Shown one piece after another: positions 53,101-61,947 of a DNA stretch of 64,000 nucleotides. The first letter of the stretch is position 1, and each line of letters starts with the position of its first letter. The notes under the pieces are model-generated. The model was not told the DNA's origin and ran no database searches. It saw only the letters and a list, made by a program, of their open reading frames with translations. The position numbers and the translations under genes are program-made. Source of the DNA: Bacillota bacterium (GTDB taxonomy: Bacteria > Bacillota > Clostridia > Acetivibrionales > JANLFN01). Location: assembly GCA_023397675.1 (NCBI GenBank), contig JAEWTV010000010.1:62001-126000 (forward strand), in the 5' to 3' direction.

Positions 53101-55064
53101 ACTCCATAGCTACAGGGCTTATATCCGATTACCTTTCATATACTCCTGCAAACTTTAATCCCTATGCACATGCAGAACAAGGCGGAGAAGGCGGAGATAT
53201 GTACATCCGGACAAAATTCAAGGATAATGCATTTTTTAAATCCTTGAAAACAGATAGTTCCGGCAAAGCAAAAGCAACTTTTAAGCTTCCTGATAACCTT
53301 ACATCCTGGAGAATAACCTATCAGGCTGTTTCAGGAAATATTTCAGCAGGCTCCGGAAAATCAAACATTATTGTAAAACAGCCTTTCTTTGTAGATGTCA
53401 TATTTAATAATATCTTTCTTAAGGGTGATAACCCAAGTATCACTGCAAGAGTTTTCGGCAGCAGTGTTACGGCTGGAAATAGTGTTGATTATAAAATAAT
53501 CCTCGAAGACTCTAACAGTCAAAAGAAAAATATTGACTATAAGGGTACTTCAGGAACCTATACAAACATTCCACTGGGAAGTCTCGAAACGGGTGATTAC
53601 ACTTTAACAATAACTGCCATTAGCGGAAACTTGAAGGATGGAATTAAAAAGGACTTCAGAGTAGTTGAAAACATTCTTGAGACTGCAAGGTCAGAAAGTA
53701 ATAAGCTTTCACCCGACACTATCCTGAAAGGCGGTAAAACACTTACCAGACTTATATTCTATAATAATGATATATCGCAAATATATGAAACACTTAATAC
53801 TTTGAGATATTCATGGGGTGAGCGTGTAGATCAGAGATTATCAAGAAAAATATCGTCAGAGCTGCTTCGCAGCTATTACAATGAAAATATCATATTGGAT
53901 GAAACTGATACAAATTTCAGTGATTATCAAACAGATGACGGCGGAATCGCTGTCTTGAAATACGGCAGCAGTGAACCTGTTTTATCTGCAAAAATAAGCT
54001 CTGTAGCCAAAAATATGTTTGACCAGTCGGCACTAAAAGGTTATTTTTACAAACTTATAAATAACAAGGATTCTACAGCAGAAGCTGTAGCGGCGGCATA
54101 CTGGGGTCTTGCTTCATTAAATGAGCCAGTTTTGATTGATGTTAAAAATCTTTTAAATTCATCGTCAATCGGAATAAAAGAAAAGATTTATCTGTCACTT
54201 GCACTTGCAGAACTGGGTGATTGCAGCAAAGCAAAAGAATACTATAATGAAATCACCTCCAAATATGGTAAAAACGCCGCTTTGCTTTACTATATAGATA
54301 TGGATGGTTCCAGGGATGATACCATGGAATTTACAGCCCTCTGCTCACTTATTGCTTTTAAAATAAATGCTCCTGAAAGGTTATCCATGGTTCGCTATAT
54401 TGATAGCAGTGAAACCACCGAGCTGTTAACTAACCTTGAAAAATTGTACGTTGTACAAAACAGTATTCCTGACTGCAAACAAACTGGCAAATTCACTTAT
54501 TCGCTTGATGGCAAAAGTAAGGAAATAAACATTAATAAGAATGAAAAATTTGAAATGGTTTTAACTCCTGAAAAGCTTCAGAATATTAAGTTCAGCACCG
54601 TTCAGGGAGACATTTATGTAACATCGACATATACAGGTCCCGTAACTGACCTTGCAGCTGGCGGATCAAATGCTTTAAAGCTTACAAGAGAATACAGCGT
54701 AAACAAGGTAGCGACCGCAAGCTTTAAGCAGTCGGATCTTATTCAGGTTAATCTTAAGTTTGATTTTAATACTTCGGCACCTGATGGGTTCTATGAAATA
54801 ACCGATGTATTGCCTTCAGGATTAAAGTATGTATCTTCAACGAAGTTTGACCCGAAAACCTGGTATCCTTCTAAAACGGAGGGACAAAAAATTGTATTCT
54901 ACTACTATTATAGTAAGAAGCAGACCCAATCAAACAGAACAATAACCTACTATGCAAGGGCTGCAATGCCAGGAATGTTTAATTCCGATTCTGCTGTAAT
55001 AAAAAATTATAACAGCAATTTGTCAGGCTTTGCACCAAGACAAACTATAAACATAGGAAAATAG
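50115..55064 (+). CDS. alpha-2-macroglobulin-family envelope protein
   Basis: About 1649 residues from the ATG at 50115 (GAGGGGAG 8 bases upstream; the frame opens at 50091). One N-terminal membrane anchor (about 10-35), then macroglobulin-like domains, an MG2/A2M core (DKPEYKPGDSVDIEVSVKD and the LPDNLTSWRITYQAVSG segment) and a C-terminal domain. No CxEQ thioester motif is present, and the few Cys are scattered, so covalent trapping of proteases is unlikely. Similar to the thioester-less bacterial type such as YfaS. Operon with the MEMO-like lipoprotein 12 bases downstream. Confidence 0.88.
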   Translation: MKKVLQFYKRKPFAAITASVSLIIVITFAVLVLTGVLFSKNENRAISSEEIDLLSSLNYDKVNVAALNTDNAGVLINSGFKLTSNVEMDKSFINSLLKITPEQDYKIKEVSKKEYLITFPSALKANSIYKFTLGEGSSHKLSWAFETEKTFNVTGTLPRNKANYVPLNSGIEITMSYEGAENVEKYFSISPKVPGKFEYHKKTIVFIPEKLQEGVVYTVTLAKGLPLKNSDKKLEADYTFKFQAGNSSKSSPSLIGYVNDFYNFTTIDTPAMELYLSDSLKNSDAAVTLYKYPNENKFIESFKPIDSYPNWAYIDRSKNLFSAAGLEKAYTFNLKPTVYSDEWWSKYYTVLPSDIASGHYLVETKIKDVTTQTHLQINDASVYMSVAKNKTIAWVNDSKSAGTVKSAKIEATGIKAANTDTDGIAVINEKIPQPANDGPYYFKVSCPGKPVFVVRMPSQELANPVGQYSYYNYYNSSLSNNYWNYLYLDRGMYLPTDTVNAWGVVKSRTGSDEIQKVTVRLVSLNVETSSPAAGILQEKEVLSNSSGVFSTSIDYANLSSGSYEIRILTGDKEITGKSFQIKEYSKPAYTISLNPDKKAYFAWDTINYGINANFYEGSPVPGLKLSYNYAAGDYHKNGSLVCDANGKTSVSFTTNTSYKSWQPLNASMIVNNAQAEDQEISTANYLWLFTKDTIIEGKGVKNGNKETFEVSTNLIDLSKIKDANTYPNIDIFRGAAVNTKVHANIYELRWDKKEVGEYYDFINKVNVKKYDYYQVKNLTKSLDFTTSNGKYSFDFSVSKETSYVVELTGNDSRNNKIVEEAYVYPYEFYYPGYSNKSYILTADGESKTYKAGEKVNLEVKSPNAETTPSPEAKTLFLRFKDGLSNLQVVKGSTYSFDFSNDNIPNIYAMAVCFDGKHIFGAGSKEIRYDFKDKNLQIDIKTDKPEYKPGDSVDIEVSVKDSKGKPVPADLNLSVVDEAFFTLESQNVNTLESLYSYSIATGLISDYLSYTPANFNPYAHAEQGGEGGDMYIRTKFKDNAFFKSLKTDSSGKAKATFKLPDNLTSWRITYQAVSGNISAGSGKSNIIVKQPFFVDVIFNNIFLKGDNPSITARVFGSSVTAGNSVDYKIILEDSNSQKKNIDYKGTSGTYTNIPLGSLETGDYTLTITAISGNLKDGIKKDFRVVENILETARSESNKLSPDTILKGGKTLTRLIFYNNDISQIYETLNTLRYSWGERVDQRLSRKISSELLRSYYNENIILDETDTNFSDYQTDDGGIAVLKYGSSEPVLSAKISSVAKNMFDQSALKGYFYKLINNKDSTAEAVAAAYWGLASLNEPVLIDVKNLLNSSSIGIKEKIYLSLALAELGDCSKAKEYYNEITSKYGKNAALLYYIDMDGSRDDTMEFTALCSLIAFKINAPERLSMVRYIDSSETTELLTNLEKLYVVQNSIPDCKQTGKFTYSLDGKSKEININKNEKFEMVLTPEKLQNIKFSTVQGDIYVTSTYTGPVTDLAAGGSNALKLTREYSVNKVATASFKQSDLIQVNLKFDFNTSAPDGFYEITDVLPSGLKYVSSTKFDPKTWYPSKTEGQKIVFYYYYSKKQTQSNRTITYYARAAMPGMFNSDSAVIKNYNSNLSGFAPRQTINIGK

Positions 55065-55076
55065 CAGGAAAACAAT

Positions 55077-55961
55077 ATGAAAAAACTTACGGCAGCAGTT
55101 AACTTCATTTTAATAGCATTTTTACTTGTAGCTTGCAGCAGCAGCGGAAGCCCATATGAGCCAACTCAATCCGCAGTGGATTCACCGGAATATATAAAAT
55201 GCAACTTTTATAATGAGAAGGAATTTAAAAGGTCGGTTTTGGATGCGAAACCGACCAGTCCTTCCGGGATAAAAATAAAAGGCGGAATTGTTCCACACCA
55301 TCTGCTTGCATGCAGCCTTATTTCAGAATTCTTTTCTTCACTATCGGCTTCCAAACCTGATTATGTTGTAGTAATTGCACCAAATCATAATGGTATAGGA
55401 AAAAAGGAAATCATCACAGGTTCAAGGGGCTGGGCTACCCCTTTTGGTGTACTAAGCGGGGATTCGGAGCTTTCCAAAAGTCTTCTGGACGGATTCAATT
55501 CAGAGGAAAACTACCAGGTACTTGAAAATGATCACTCTATTTCAGGCTTGGTCCCTTATATAAAGTATTATATTCCGGACTCACGGATAATACCTATCAT
55601 GCTTAAGGGAAGTCTAAGCTTTGAAGACTGTAAAGACCTTGCACAAAAGATACAGCTTACAATGGAGGGCAAAAAATATGTCATTGTAGCTTCAATAGAT
55701 TTTTCTCATTACCTGACTCTTGAAAAAGCGGATAAAATGGATGAAATAACCCTTAAGGCTATTCAAACCAGGGATTTTGAAAGCATAAGAAACATGGGGA
55801 ATGATAACCTGGATTCCCCGCCTACATTGTTAACATTTCTTAAAACAATGCAGCAATTTGGAGCCGACAAATTTAACGTTACAGCTCATAGTAATTCAGA
55901 CAGGATAGGCGGGGTAAAGACAGATAGTACAACCAGTTATTTTACAATGTTCTTTTATTAA
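55077..55961 (+). CDS. MEMO1-family lipoprotein (AmmeMemoRadiSam protein B-like)
   Basis: 294 residues. Lipobox LVAC (Cys about 20), so exported and lipid-anchored, unlike the usual cytosolic MEMO. Domain from residue about 60: GGIVPHHL (metal-binding His), APNHNG (His), ENDHSISGLVPY, SIDFSHY (conserved His), all in family order. MEMO resembles class III extradiol dioxygenases but most lack known activity. Probably co-expressed with the A2M-like protein, suggesting a shared role at the cell surface. Confidence 0.85.
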   Translation: MKKLTAAVNFILIAFLLVACSSSGSPYEPTQSAVDSPEYIKCNFYNEKEFKRSVLDAKPTSPSGIKIKGGIVPHHLLACSLISEFFSSLSASKPDYVVVIAPNHNGIGKKEIITGSRGWATPFGVLSGDSELSKSLLDGFNSEENYQVLENDHSISGLVPYIKYYIPDSRIIPIMLKGSLSFEDCKDLAQKIQLTMEGKKYVIVASIDFSHYLTLEKADKMDEITLKAIQTRDFESIRNMGNDNLDSPPTLLTFLKTMQQFGADKFNVTAHSNSDRIGGVKTDSTTSYFTMFFY

Positions 55962-55964
55962 TAA

Positions 55965-57062
55965 CTAGACATTAATTTTATCATTTGAAGCTTTTTCAGA
56001 AAGAAGAGACTTAACCCATTCTCTATTGGTCCATAATGCGCAGCCGCCATTACTTTCAACCAGACTGGAATGGTTTTCACGGATTTTTTCCAGCAGCTCC
56101 GACTTCAGTGCCTCTTTAAGCGAAACATCTCCAATCCTGGTATCGGAATATGGGGCAAACGGGCATGGTTCTACCCTTCCGTCCGGGCTTACGTGAATAA
56201 AACCCCTTCCGGCGGCAAGGCATCCTCCAAAGGTATTTTCATCACCGGGGAAATTTACAAATACACCTTTGAACTTTCTTCTTAACTCGTTTGCCATACC
56301 TGTAAGCTGTTCTTTTTGTAAATCTGTTATTACCAGATTATCCGTACCTTCCTGCACCGGTACGTATTCTACCAGGAAGAAGAGTTTGCAGCCTGACTGT
56401 GACATTGTTTTAAGGAATGTATCCCCTGTCACAATGTCGAAATTTTCTCTGGTAACTGTTATAGACAGACCGTAAAAAACATCCTCCTTATTTAGCTCAT
56501 CAATGACTTCCATAACTGCTCCAAAAACGCCTTTTCCCCTTCTTTCGTCAGTCTCAGGCAAAAGACCTTCAATGCTTATAACAGGAATAATGTTTCTAGT
56601 TATGCTTATCATATTTATAATTTCTTTATCAAGGAGTAGCCCGTTTGTAAACACAGGGAAAAGAATTTCCGGAAACTGTCCGCATAGGCTAAGTATTTCC
56701 TTCCTCATCAGCGGCTCTCCTCCGGCAAGCATTATTACAAATATACCAAGTTCTCGAGCTTCATGGAAAAGCTGTTTCCATTGTAATTCATTCATTTCAT
56801 TTGCACTATTAACCGTTTTTGCATGTGAATAGCAGCCTTTACATCTTAAATTGCAGGTCCGTGTTAAACTTGCTATTAAGTATGGAGGTACGTGAATGCC
56901 TTGTTTCTCCCATTGTGCTCTGACTTTTCCGGACTTTTTCTGTTTTAAAACCGCCTTTAAAATAAATAATGCCGTTTTGGGCTTCCATAAACATGCTTTA
57001 AACAAGTTAAAGAGAAACTTCCCAAGCTCCGCATTCATTTTGCCAACATATTCTTCTGCCAT
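55965..57062 (-). CDS. radical SAM protein
   Basis: 365 residues. The Fe-S motif CNLRCKGC (about 70-78) is of the CxxxCxxC class; a GGEP motif follows. A C-terminal segment with four Cys-containing turns (GGCLAAGRG, VEPCPFAPYSD, GGCALW) looks like a SPASM-type auxiliary cluster. An N-terminal helical extension of about 60 residues is unusual in length. Substrate unknown; peptide or tRNA modification are options. It is convergent with the MEMO gene with 3 bases between the stops. Confidence 0.9.
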   Translation of the reverse strand: MAEEYVGKMNAELGKFLFNLFKACLWKPKTALFILKAVLKQKKSGKVRAQWEKQGIHVPPYLIASLTRTCNLRCKGCYSHAKTVNSANEMNELQWKQLFHEARELGIFVIMLAGGEPLMRKEILSLCGQFPEILFPVFTNGLLLDKEIINMISITRNIIPVISIEGLLPETDERRGKGVFGAVMEVIDELNKEDVFYGLSITVTRENFDIVTGDTFLKTMSQSGCKLFFLVEYVPVQEGTDNLVITDLQKEQLTGMANELRRKFKGVFVNFPGDENTFGGCLAAGRGFIHVSPDGRVEPCPFAPYSDTRIGDVSLKEALKSELLEKIRENHSSLVESNGGCALWTNREWVKSLLSEKASNDKINV

Positions 57063-57273
57063 TTTTATACCATCCGTTTCTTCCGATTTTGGTACCTGTT
57101 TAACAATATATGATATGAATTATTAAAAAATAGTTTCCGGAAAAATTTTATATTCAAAAACAGGTGTCATAAAATGCAGCTATATGGTAAAATATTAACA
57201 TATATAAGACAAATTGCAATAAAGTGTTCAGCATTATTCAATTTAATAATTATTAATACAACAACTCATTGTA

Positions 57274-57303
57274 TTGACATGGTGAAATTTTTTGAGTTAA
57301 ATA
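57274..57303 (+). promoter_or_regulatory. promoter of the LysE-family gene
   Basis: TTGACA (57274-57279), 18 bases, TAAATA (57298-57303), about 40 bases before the start. Confidence 0.7.
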
Positions 57304-57342
57304 ATAGTAGTGTGAAAAGCTATTAATTGTTTGGAGATATTA

Positions 57343-58008
57343 ATGTTACTTGGATTATTCTTAAAGGGCTTTCTGGCCGGTATGATTATAAGTGTACCAA
57401 TAGGCCCGATGGGCATACTTTGTATAAAAAATGCAATTCAAAGAGGAAGAATACACGGATTTTTTTCTGGTCTTGGAGCAGCTACATGTGATGCATTATA
57501 TGCAGCAATAATAAGTTTTGGTCTTACCTTTGTATCTGACTTTATGACGAAGAATGAAGACATTTTACGTATATTAAGCGGACTAATAATTTGCGCCATT
57601 GGCTGTTTTATTGCCTTATCGCGTCCAAAAGCCGAAGAAATGTCTACACACGGAAGCAGCACAATGAATTCGTTCATGTCAACTTTCTTGCTTTCTTTTA
57701 CCAACCCGCTTATTATACTGACGTTTATAGGCCTATTCACGGTGTTTGGTGTAGGCTACACATCAATGAACGCCCTTTCGGCAGTATTACTTGTTATAGG
57801 AGTTTTTGTAGGCTCTGCATCCTGGTGGGTTGTTTTTGCTACTAAAATAAATTTTGGACGTATCAAGGTAGACTTTGATACGCCCTCTATCCGTACAGGT
57901 AAATTTATAATTGGAATAGTCTTGTTTGTTGCAGGTATAATAACTATTTTTGCTGATGGTGACACTCTTGATAAAGTGGCTCATATGATTTCCGGCATTT
58001 TCAAATAA
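57343..58008 (+). CDS. LysE-family exporter
   Basis: 221 residues with six membrane segments: MIISVPIGPMGILCIKNAIQRG (signature Pro/Gly), FFSGLGAATCDALYA and later helices; the family's Gly/Pro-rich first loop is present. LysE/RhtB proteins export amino acids or cyclic metabolites. GGAG site before the ATG at 57343; an in-frame TTG at 57331 is less likely. Cargo cannot be read from sequence. Convergent with the MutS-like gene. Confidence 0.88.
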   Translation: MLLGLFLKGFLAGMIISVPIGPMGILCIKNAIQRGRIHGFFSGLGAATCDALYAAIISFGLTFVSDFMTKNEDILRILSGLIICAIGCFIALSRPKAEEMSTHGSSTMNSFMSTFLLSFTNPLIILTFIGLFTVFGVGYTSMNALSAVLLVIGVFVGSASWWVVFATKINFGRIKVDFDTPSIRTGKFIIGIVLFVAGIITIFADGDTLDKVAHMISGIFK

Positions 58009-58014
58009 TCAGCT

Positions 58015-59706
58015 CTATTGATTCGCTGCTTTCCATTTTCCTTCCGACAGGAAATGGTTTGCCATACTTTCGGCACTTTTTACTACCCCTTCATTATAGC
58101 CTATTAAGCTTAGTAACTTTATTGCATTTCTGGTATTCGATCTTCCTTCATATAGCTTGTAATCGAATAATATATTTCCTTCCTCAATACGTTCCTGGAA
58201 GTGATAATTGCTATAATGGTCAATTAAAATGTAAGACAGCTCTATATCGTGTGTTGCCGCAAAGCAAAGGCAGTTGCTTTCGCTCAGATGATAAAGTATT
58301 TGTGAAGAAGCAGCAACCCTTTCAATAGTATTTGTACCCCTTAAAACCTCATCAACAAAACACAGACATGAAATTTCCTCATTAAGGTAATCTAATATTC
58401 TTTTTAACGACTTTGTTTCAACAACAAAGTAGCTTTCGTTGCCTAAAAGATTATCTTTAAGGGCCATTGAACTGAATACCATGAAGAAATCCGCTTTATA
58501 CTCTTTTGCAAGACACGTGTTTATAGTCTGGGCAAAAATCGCATTAATAGCAACTGTCTTAAGGAAGGTTGACTTACCGGATGCATTGGAACCTGTAAGC
58601 AAAACAGATTTATCTATAGCTATTGAGTTTGGAACCGGCTCATCTATAAGCGGATGGCATAAATCAGTAAAGCTCAGCCTTTTCTTTTTACTTTCTGATT
58701 CCGAATATAACTCAGGAATTGTATAATACTGAAGGCTCTTTCTATAGGATGCTATTGAAATAATTGAGTCAAGAAGTCCAAAGATTTCATATATCTTCAA
58801 AAAGTTATCACTGTAATTTTTAATAGTGCTCATTACTGTCTCATATTCTATTGCTTCTCTTAAAAATACAATTCTTATATACTCAGTTAATAAATCAGTA
58901 TTATTAATTGTAAAAAGGAAAAACGCTTTTCTGGTAATTATATAAATGTCCTTTAGATTATTCTTAAGAACTTCATTATACTCTTTCAATTCCGGCAAAT
59001 TTTCATCTGCTAATTTTTTTGCCTTACTTACCATATTAATAATATATGCAAGTACTTCCAACTGCCAACCTATATTGTTTTTAACCCCAAAATGAATAAT
59101 CATATTCAATATAAACATACCAAGCGTCAAGGTTACACCCATACCGACATTTATAAAGCACAAGAAAGGAGCTATAAATGCCGCAGCAGAAAGTATCTTG
59201 AATATAAAAGCTTTACCTTTGTATTTGCTATTTTTAAAAAAGTAATTTGAAACATTACTTGCATCTGTCTTGCCAACTTTACCGAGAAACAACTGAAGCT
59301 TTTCCCTTAGTCCTTTATTGTTGCTGAATAGTTCAATCAGCTTTTCTCTCTCGTTTAAAATGTTTTGATCAAATACAGGCCTTCGGAGCAGGTCATAAAA
59401 ATACTCTTCTCCAATAGATGACTGTGTGGAATTCATTCTTTTAAAAATATTATCCATATCAATGTCATTCCACGTAATGTCATCTATAACATTCCTGTCT
59501 TCAATATTTTCTTTTCTGTTAAGATGATAACCTTTAATCCTATCAAAATCCGCTTCTTTATATTTCTGTTTAGGCGTTTTACCCCATGAATATGCAATTT
59601 TATCCTTAAGTTCTCTAAGCTTTTTCCTTTTGCTGTATACTGAAACAATAACGCTTATTACAATAGCAGCAGCAATAACCAAAAAAATCATAAGTCCCTG
59701 TTCCAT
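58015..59706 (-). CDS. membrane-tethered MutS-like ATPase
   Basis: 563 residues. One membrane helix at the N-terminus (residues 5-25) and two more around 170-220, then a C-terminal MutS ATPase: Walker A GSNASGKST (about 375), FMVFSSMALKDNLLGNES loop, Walker B LCFVDEV and a composite HD-box. There is no mismatch-binding domain I, so it is not canonical MutS. Similar membrane-anchored MutS-family ATPases occur in Firmicutes but their role is poorly known. Convergent with LysE, separated by 6 bases. Confidence 0.85.
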   Translation of the reverse strand: MEQGLMIFLVIAAAIVISVIVSVYSKRKKLRELKDKIAYSWGKTPKQKYKEADFDRIKGYHLNRKENIEDRNVIDDITWNDIDMDNIFKRMNSTQSSIGEEYFYDLLRRPVFDQNILNEREKLIELFSNNKGLREKLQLFLGKVGKTDASNVSNYFFKNSKYKGKAFIFKILSAAAFIAPFLCFINVGMGVTLTLGMFILNMIIHFGVKNNIGWQLEVLAYIINMVSKAKKLADENLPELKEYNEVLKNNLKDIYIITRKAFFLFTINNTDLLTEYIRIVFLREAIEYETVMSTIKNYSDNFLKIYEIFGLLDSIISIASYRKSLQYYTIPELYSESESKKKRLSFTDLCHPLIDEPVPNSIAIDKSVLLTGSNASGKSTFLKTVAINAIFAQTINTCLAKEYKADFFMVFSSMALKDNLLGNESYFVVETKSLKRILDYLNEEISCLCFVDEVLRGTNTIERVAASSQILYHLSESNCLCFAATHDIELSYILIDHYSNYHFQERIEEGNILFDYKLYEGRSNTRNAIKLLSLIGYNEGVVKSAESMANHFLSEGKWKAANQ

Positions 59707-59955
59707 TTATCTACACCTCAAGTGATATATTATTATTCAAATCTTTATGTATTTAAATCAAAAGTTGTATTTAATAAATTATAGAACATGCATGTATACA
59801 TTACAACTATATTTACTATATTAACAGTTTGGTTTATATTTTATATTATGTATGTTATATAACAGTAATGGTATAGTTATCTTTGCCGATATTAAGAACA
59901 AAAGTCTTTGAAAAAAGCTAATTCCCGTAGCATAAAAACCATTAGGAGGCAATTT

Positions 59956-60861
59956 ATGCCAATAGATGTAATTGGAGTCCCAGTTGATTTTGGAGCAAAC
60001 GAAAGAGGTGTAGATATGGGACCTGGAGCGATAAGATACTCAGGTCTCGGAAAAGCATTAAGTGAAATGGGTTTATGCTACAGAGATTTGGGCAACATAC
60101 CAGTACCAATCCTACAGTCGACATATGAGGGCACATCTGTAAAAATGAAATATGTAAATGAAATTAACATTGTTAATGAACGTTTATCAAATACTGTATA
60201 TAAAAGCCTCAGTGAAGGGAATTTACCTCTTGTTCTTGGAGGAGACCACAGTATAGCAATAGGAACAATACTTGGTGCTCAAAGAGCTTTAAAAAACATT
60301 GGTGTTATATGGATGGATGCTCACGGCGATTTCAACAATGAAACCACTACCCTATCCGGTAATGTACATGGCATGTCACTCGCTGCTTCAGCCGGTTTAG
60401 GCTCCCAAACAATAACAAGCTTCAAAACAAGCGAAACCAATTTTGTAAACCCTGAAAAGATTGTAATAATTGGTGCTAGAAGTATTGACCGTGATGAAGC
60501 TGCACTTATCCGGAATTCAGGGGTTCATATTTTTACAATGGAGGATATAGATTTATATGGTATCCGCGAAATAATGAGAAAGGCTATCGAAATTGCTGAA
60601 CATGACACCGAAGGCTTTCACCTCAGCTTTGATATTGACGTCATTTCACCTACAGAAGCCCCTGGTGTAGGAACACCTGTCAAAGGCGGTTTAACTTACC
60701 GTGAAGCACATACTGCCGTTGAAATGCTTTCTAGAAGGGAAAAGCTCAAATCACTCGAGTTTGTGGAATTGAATCCAATCAGAGATAATGCAAATATGAC
60801 AGGAGAGCTAACCGTTTCATTGATCTGCTCTGTTCTTGGAAAAAGGATAATGTGGTGCTGA
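59956..60861 (+). CDS. rocF: arginase
   Basis: 301 residues from the ATG at 59956 with AGGAGG 6 bases upstream (the frame opens at 59908). Mn-binding motifs in order: GGDHSIAIG (about 98), WMDAHGDFN (about 122) and SFDIDVISPT (about 225), all with the expected Asp/His ligands. The GVDMGPGAIRYSGL start is typical of arginase rather than agmatinase. Converts arginine to ornithine and urea. Monocistronic with a terminator. Its coexistence with biosynthetic argGH suggests condition-dependent control. Confidence 0.92.
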   Translation: MPIDVIGVPVDFGANERGVDMGPGAIRYSGLGKALSEMGLCYRDLGNIPVPILQSTYEGTSVKMKYVNEINIVNERLSNTVYKSLSEGNLPLVLGGDHSIAIGTILGAQRALKNIGVIWMDAHGDFNNETTTLSGNVHGMSLAASAGLGSQTITSFKTSETNFVNPEKIVIIGARSIDRDEAALIRNSGVHIFTMEDIDLYGIREIMRKAIEIAEHDTEGFHLSFDIDVISPTEAPGVGTPVKGGLTYREAHTAVEMLSRREKLKSLEFVELNPIRDNANMTGELTVSLICSVLGKRIMWC

Positions 60862-60880
60862 TTTCTGTAACATAATATAT

Positions 60881-60911
60881 AAAACCGGGGCTATGAGCCA
60901 CCGGTTTTTTT
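60881..60911 (+). terminator. terminator of the arginase gene
   Basis: ACCGG and CCGGT arms with inner GGCT/AGCC, then a T run. Confidence 0.88.
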
Positions 60912-61055
60912 CGTCTGAATTATTATCCGAATTAGTAAATACTTATGTAAATATAAGCAACTTATTAATCCCTTCAATATTAATACTTAAAACACTTCCC
61001 AAAAATATATCACTGCATATTATGTAATATCAACTGCAAATTATGGAGTGATTTT

Positions 61056-61871
61056 ATGCATGCGTTAAAAAGGGGAGATATTGTAGCAAGAAAATCCTAT
61101 GGCGGAGATGTTTATTTTACAATAGAAGAAATAAGTGATTCAAGGGATGAGGGTACAAAGTGCATTCTAAGAGGACTTCACAGCAGACTAATAGCAGATG
61201 CTGACATCGAAGATCTGGTAAAAAAAGACCCTAAAGAAGTTTATTCAAAGATTCAAAAGCATACGACAATTATTAAGAGAAATACCTACGTAAGGAACTT
61301 TCCTTACAGGCTTGCTACCTACAGGGCAAATTCGAGACCAGGAACAGTTCTTCATATTGATTCAAGCCAGGACTTTATGGACAAATGCGTAAGCTATTAC
61401 AGGCAGGCAAACATTAGATCTTACGGCATCTGGTCAAACGAAAGCGAGCAGCCCTATCGGATAACAGGTCTTTTACAGCAGTACAGGCCGGATATATTGG
61501 TTATTACAGGCCATGATGCTATGAAGAAGGGCACATTTACATCAGATTCAATAGAAAATTACAGGAATTCCAAATACTTTATTCAAGCTGTAAAAGAAGC
61601 ACGAAGATTTCAAGCTGATAAAAACAAGCTGTGCATTTTTGCCGGTGCATGCCAATCCTATTATCAGGGAATTATGGCTGCAGGAGCCAACTTTGCAAGC
61701 TCTCCTGGAAGAATTCTAATAAATGCACTGGATCCCGCAATTGTATCTGAAAAGGTAGCATTGACAGATTTCAGATCAGTGGTAACTCCTCAGGAAATAT
61801 CAAGGTTAACTGTTTCAGGAAGTAAGGGGATAGGCGGTATTCCTACAAAAGGACATTTAACATGGGTATGA
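61056..61871 (+). CDS. yabG: sporulation-specific protease YabG
   Basis: 271 residues, slightly shorter than the B. subtilis protein. The N-terminal GDIVARKSYGGDVYFTI and the central HIDSSQDFMDKCVSYYRQAN / LVITGHDAMKK stretches are characteristic. YabG is a cysteine protease that processes spore-coat proteins under sigma-K. An upstream CATATTATG resembles a sporulation-sigma -10 but its -35 is not clear. Shows that the organism forms spores. Confidence 0.92.
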   Translation: MHALKRGDIVARKSYGGDVYFTIEEISDSRDEGTKCILRGLHSRLIADADIEDLVKKDPKEVYSKIQKHTTIIKRNTYVRNFPYRLATYRANSRPGTVLHIDSSQDFMDKCVSYYRQANIRSYGIWSNESEQPYRITGLLQQYRPDILVITGHDAMKKGTFTSDSIENYRNSKYFIQAVKEARRFQADKNKLCIFAGACQSYYQGIMAAGANFASSPGRILINALDPAIVSEKVALTDFRSVVTPQEISRLTVSGSKGIGGIPTKGHLTWV

Positions 61872-61899
61872 TTTGAAATCGTTTGTAAAGAAAATAAAA

Positions 61900-61935
61900 C
61901 AAAAAGGGCAGTGATTAACCATCTGCCCTTGCTTT
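61900..61935. terminator. terminator between yabG and the ABC permease
   Basis: AAGGGCAG pairs with CTGCCCTT. On the minus strand TTTTTGTTTT follows, so it mainly ends the permease gene; on the plus strand the tail is T-poor. Confidence 0.75.
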
Positions 61936-61947
61936 ATGCCCGTATTG

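Noticed and set aside
55965..57062. Radical SAM gene next to a MEMO gene as an AmmeMemoRadiSam system
   Set aside because: The radical SAM motif (CNLRCKGC) and the length and C-terminal Cys pattern do not look like the AmmeMemoRadiSam enzyme, no AMMECR1 gene is nearby, and the genes are convergent rather than in one operon.
61000..61056. sigma-K promoter before yabG
   Set aside because: CATATTATG resembles the -10, but no AC -35 lies at the right distance.
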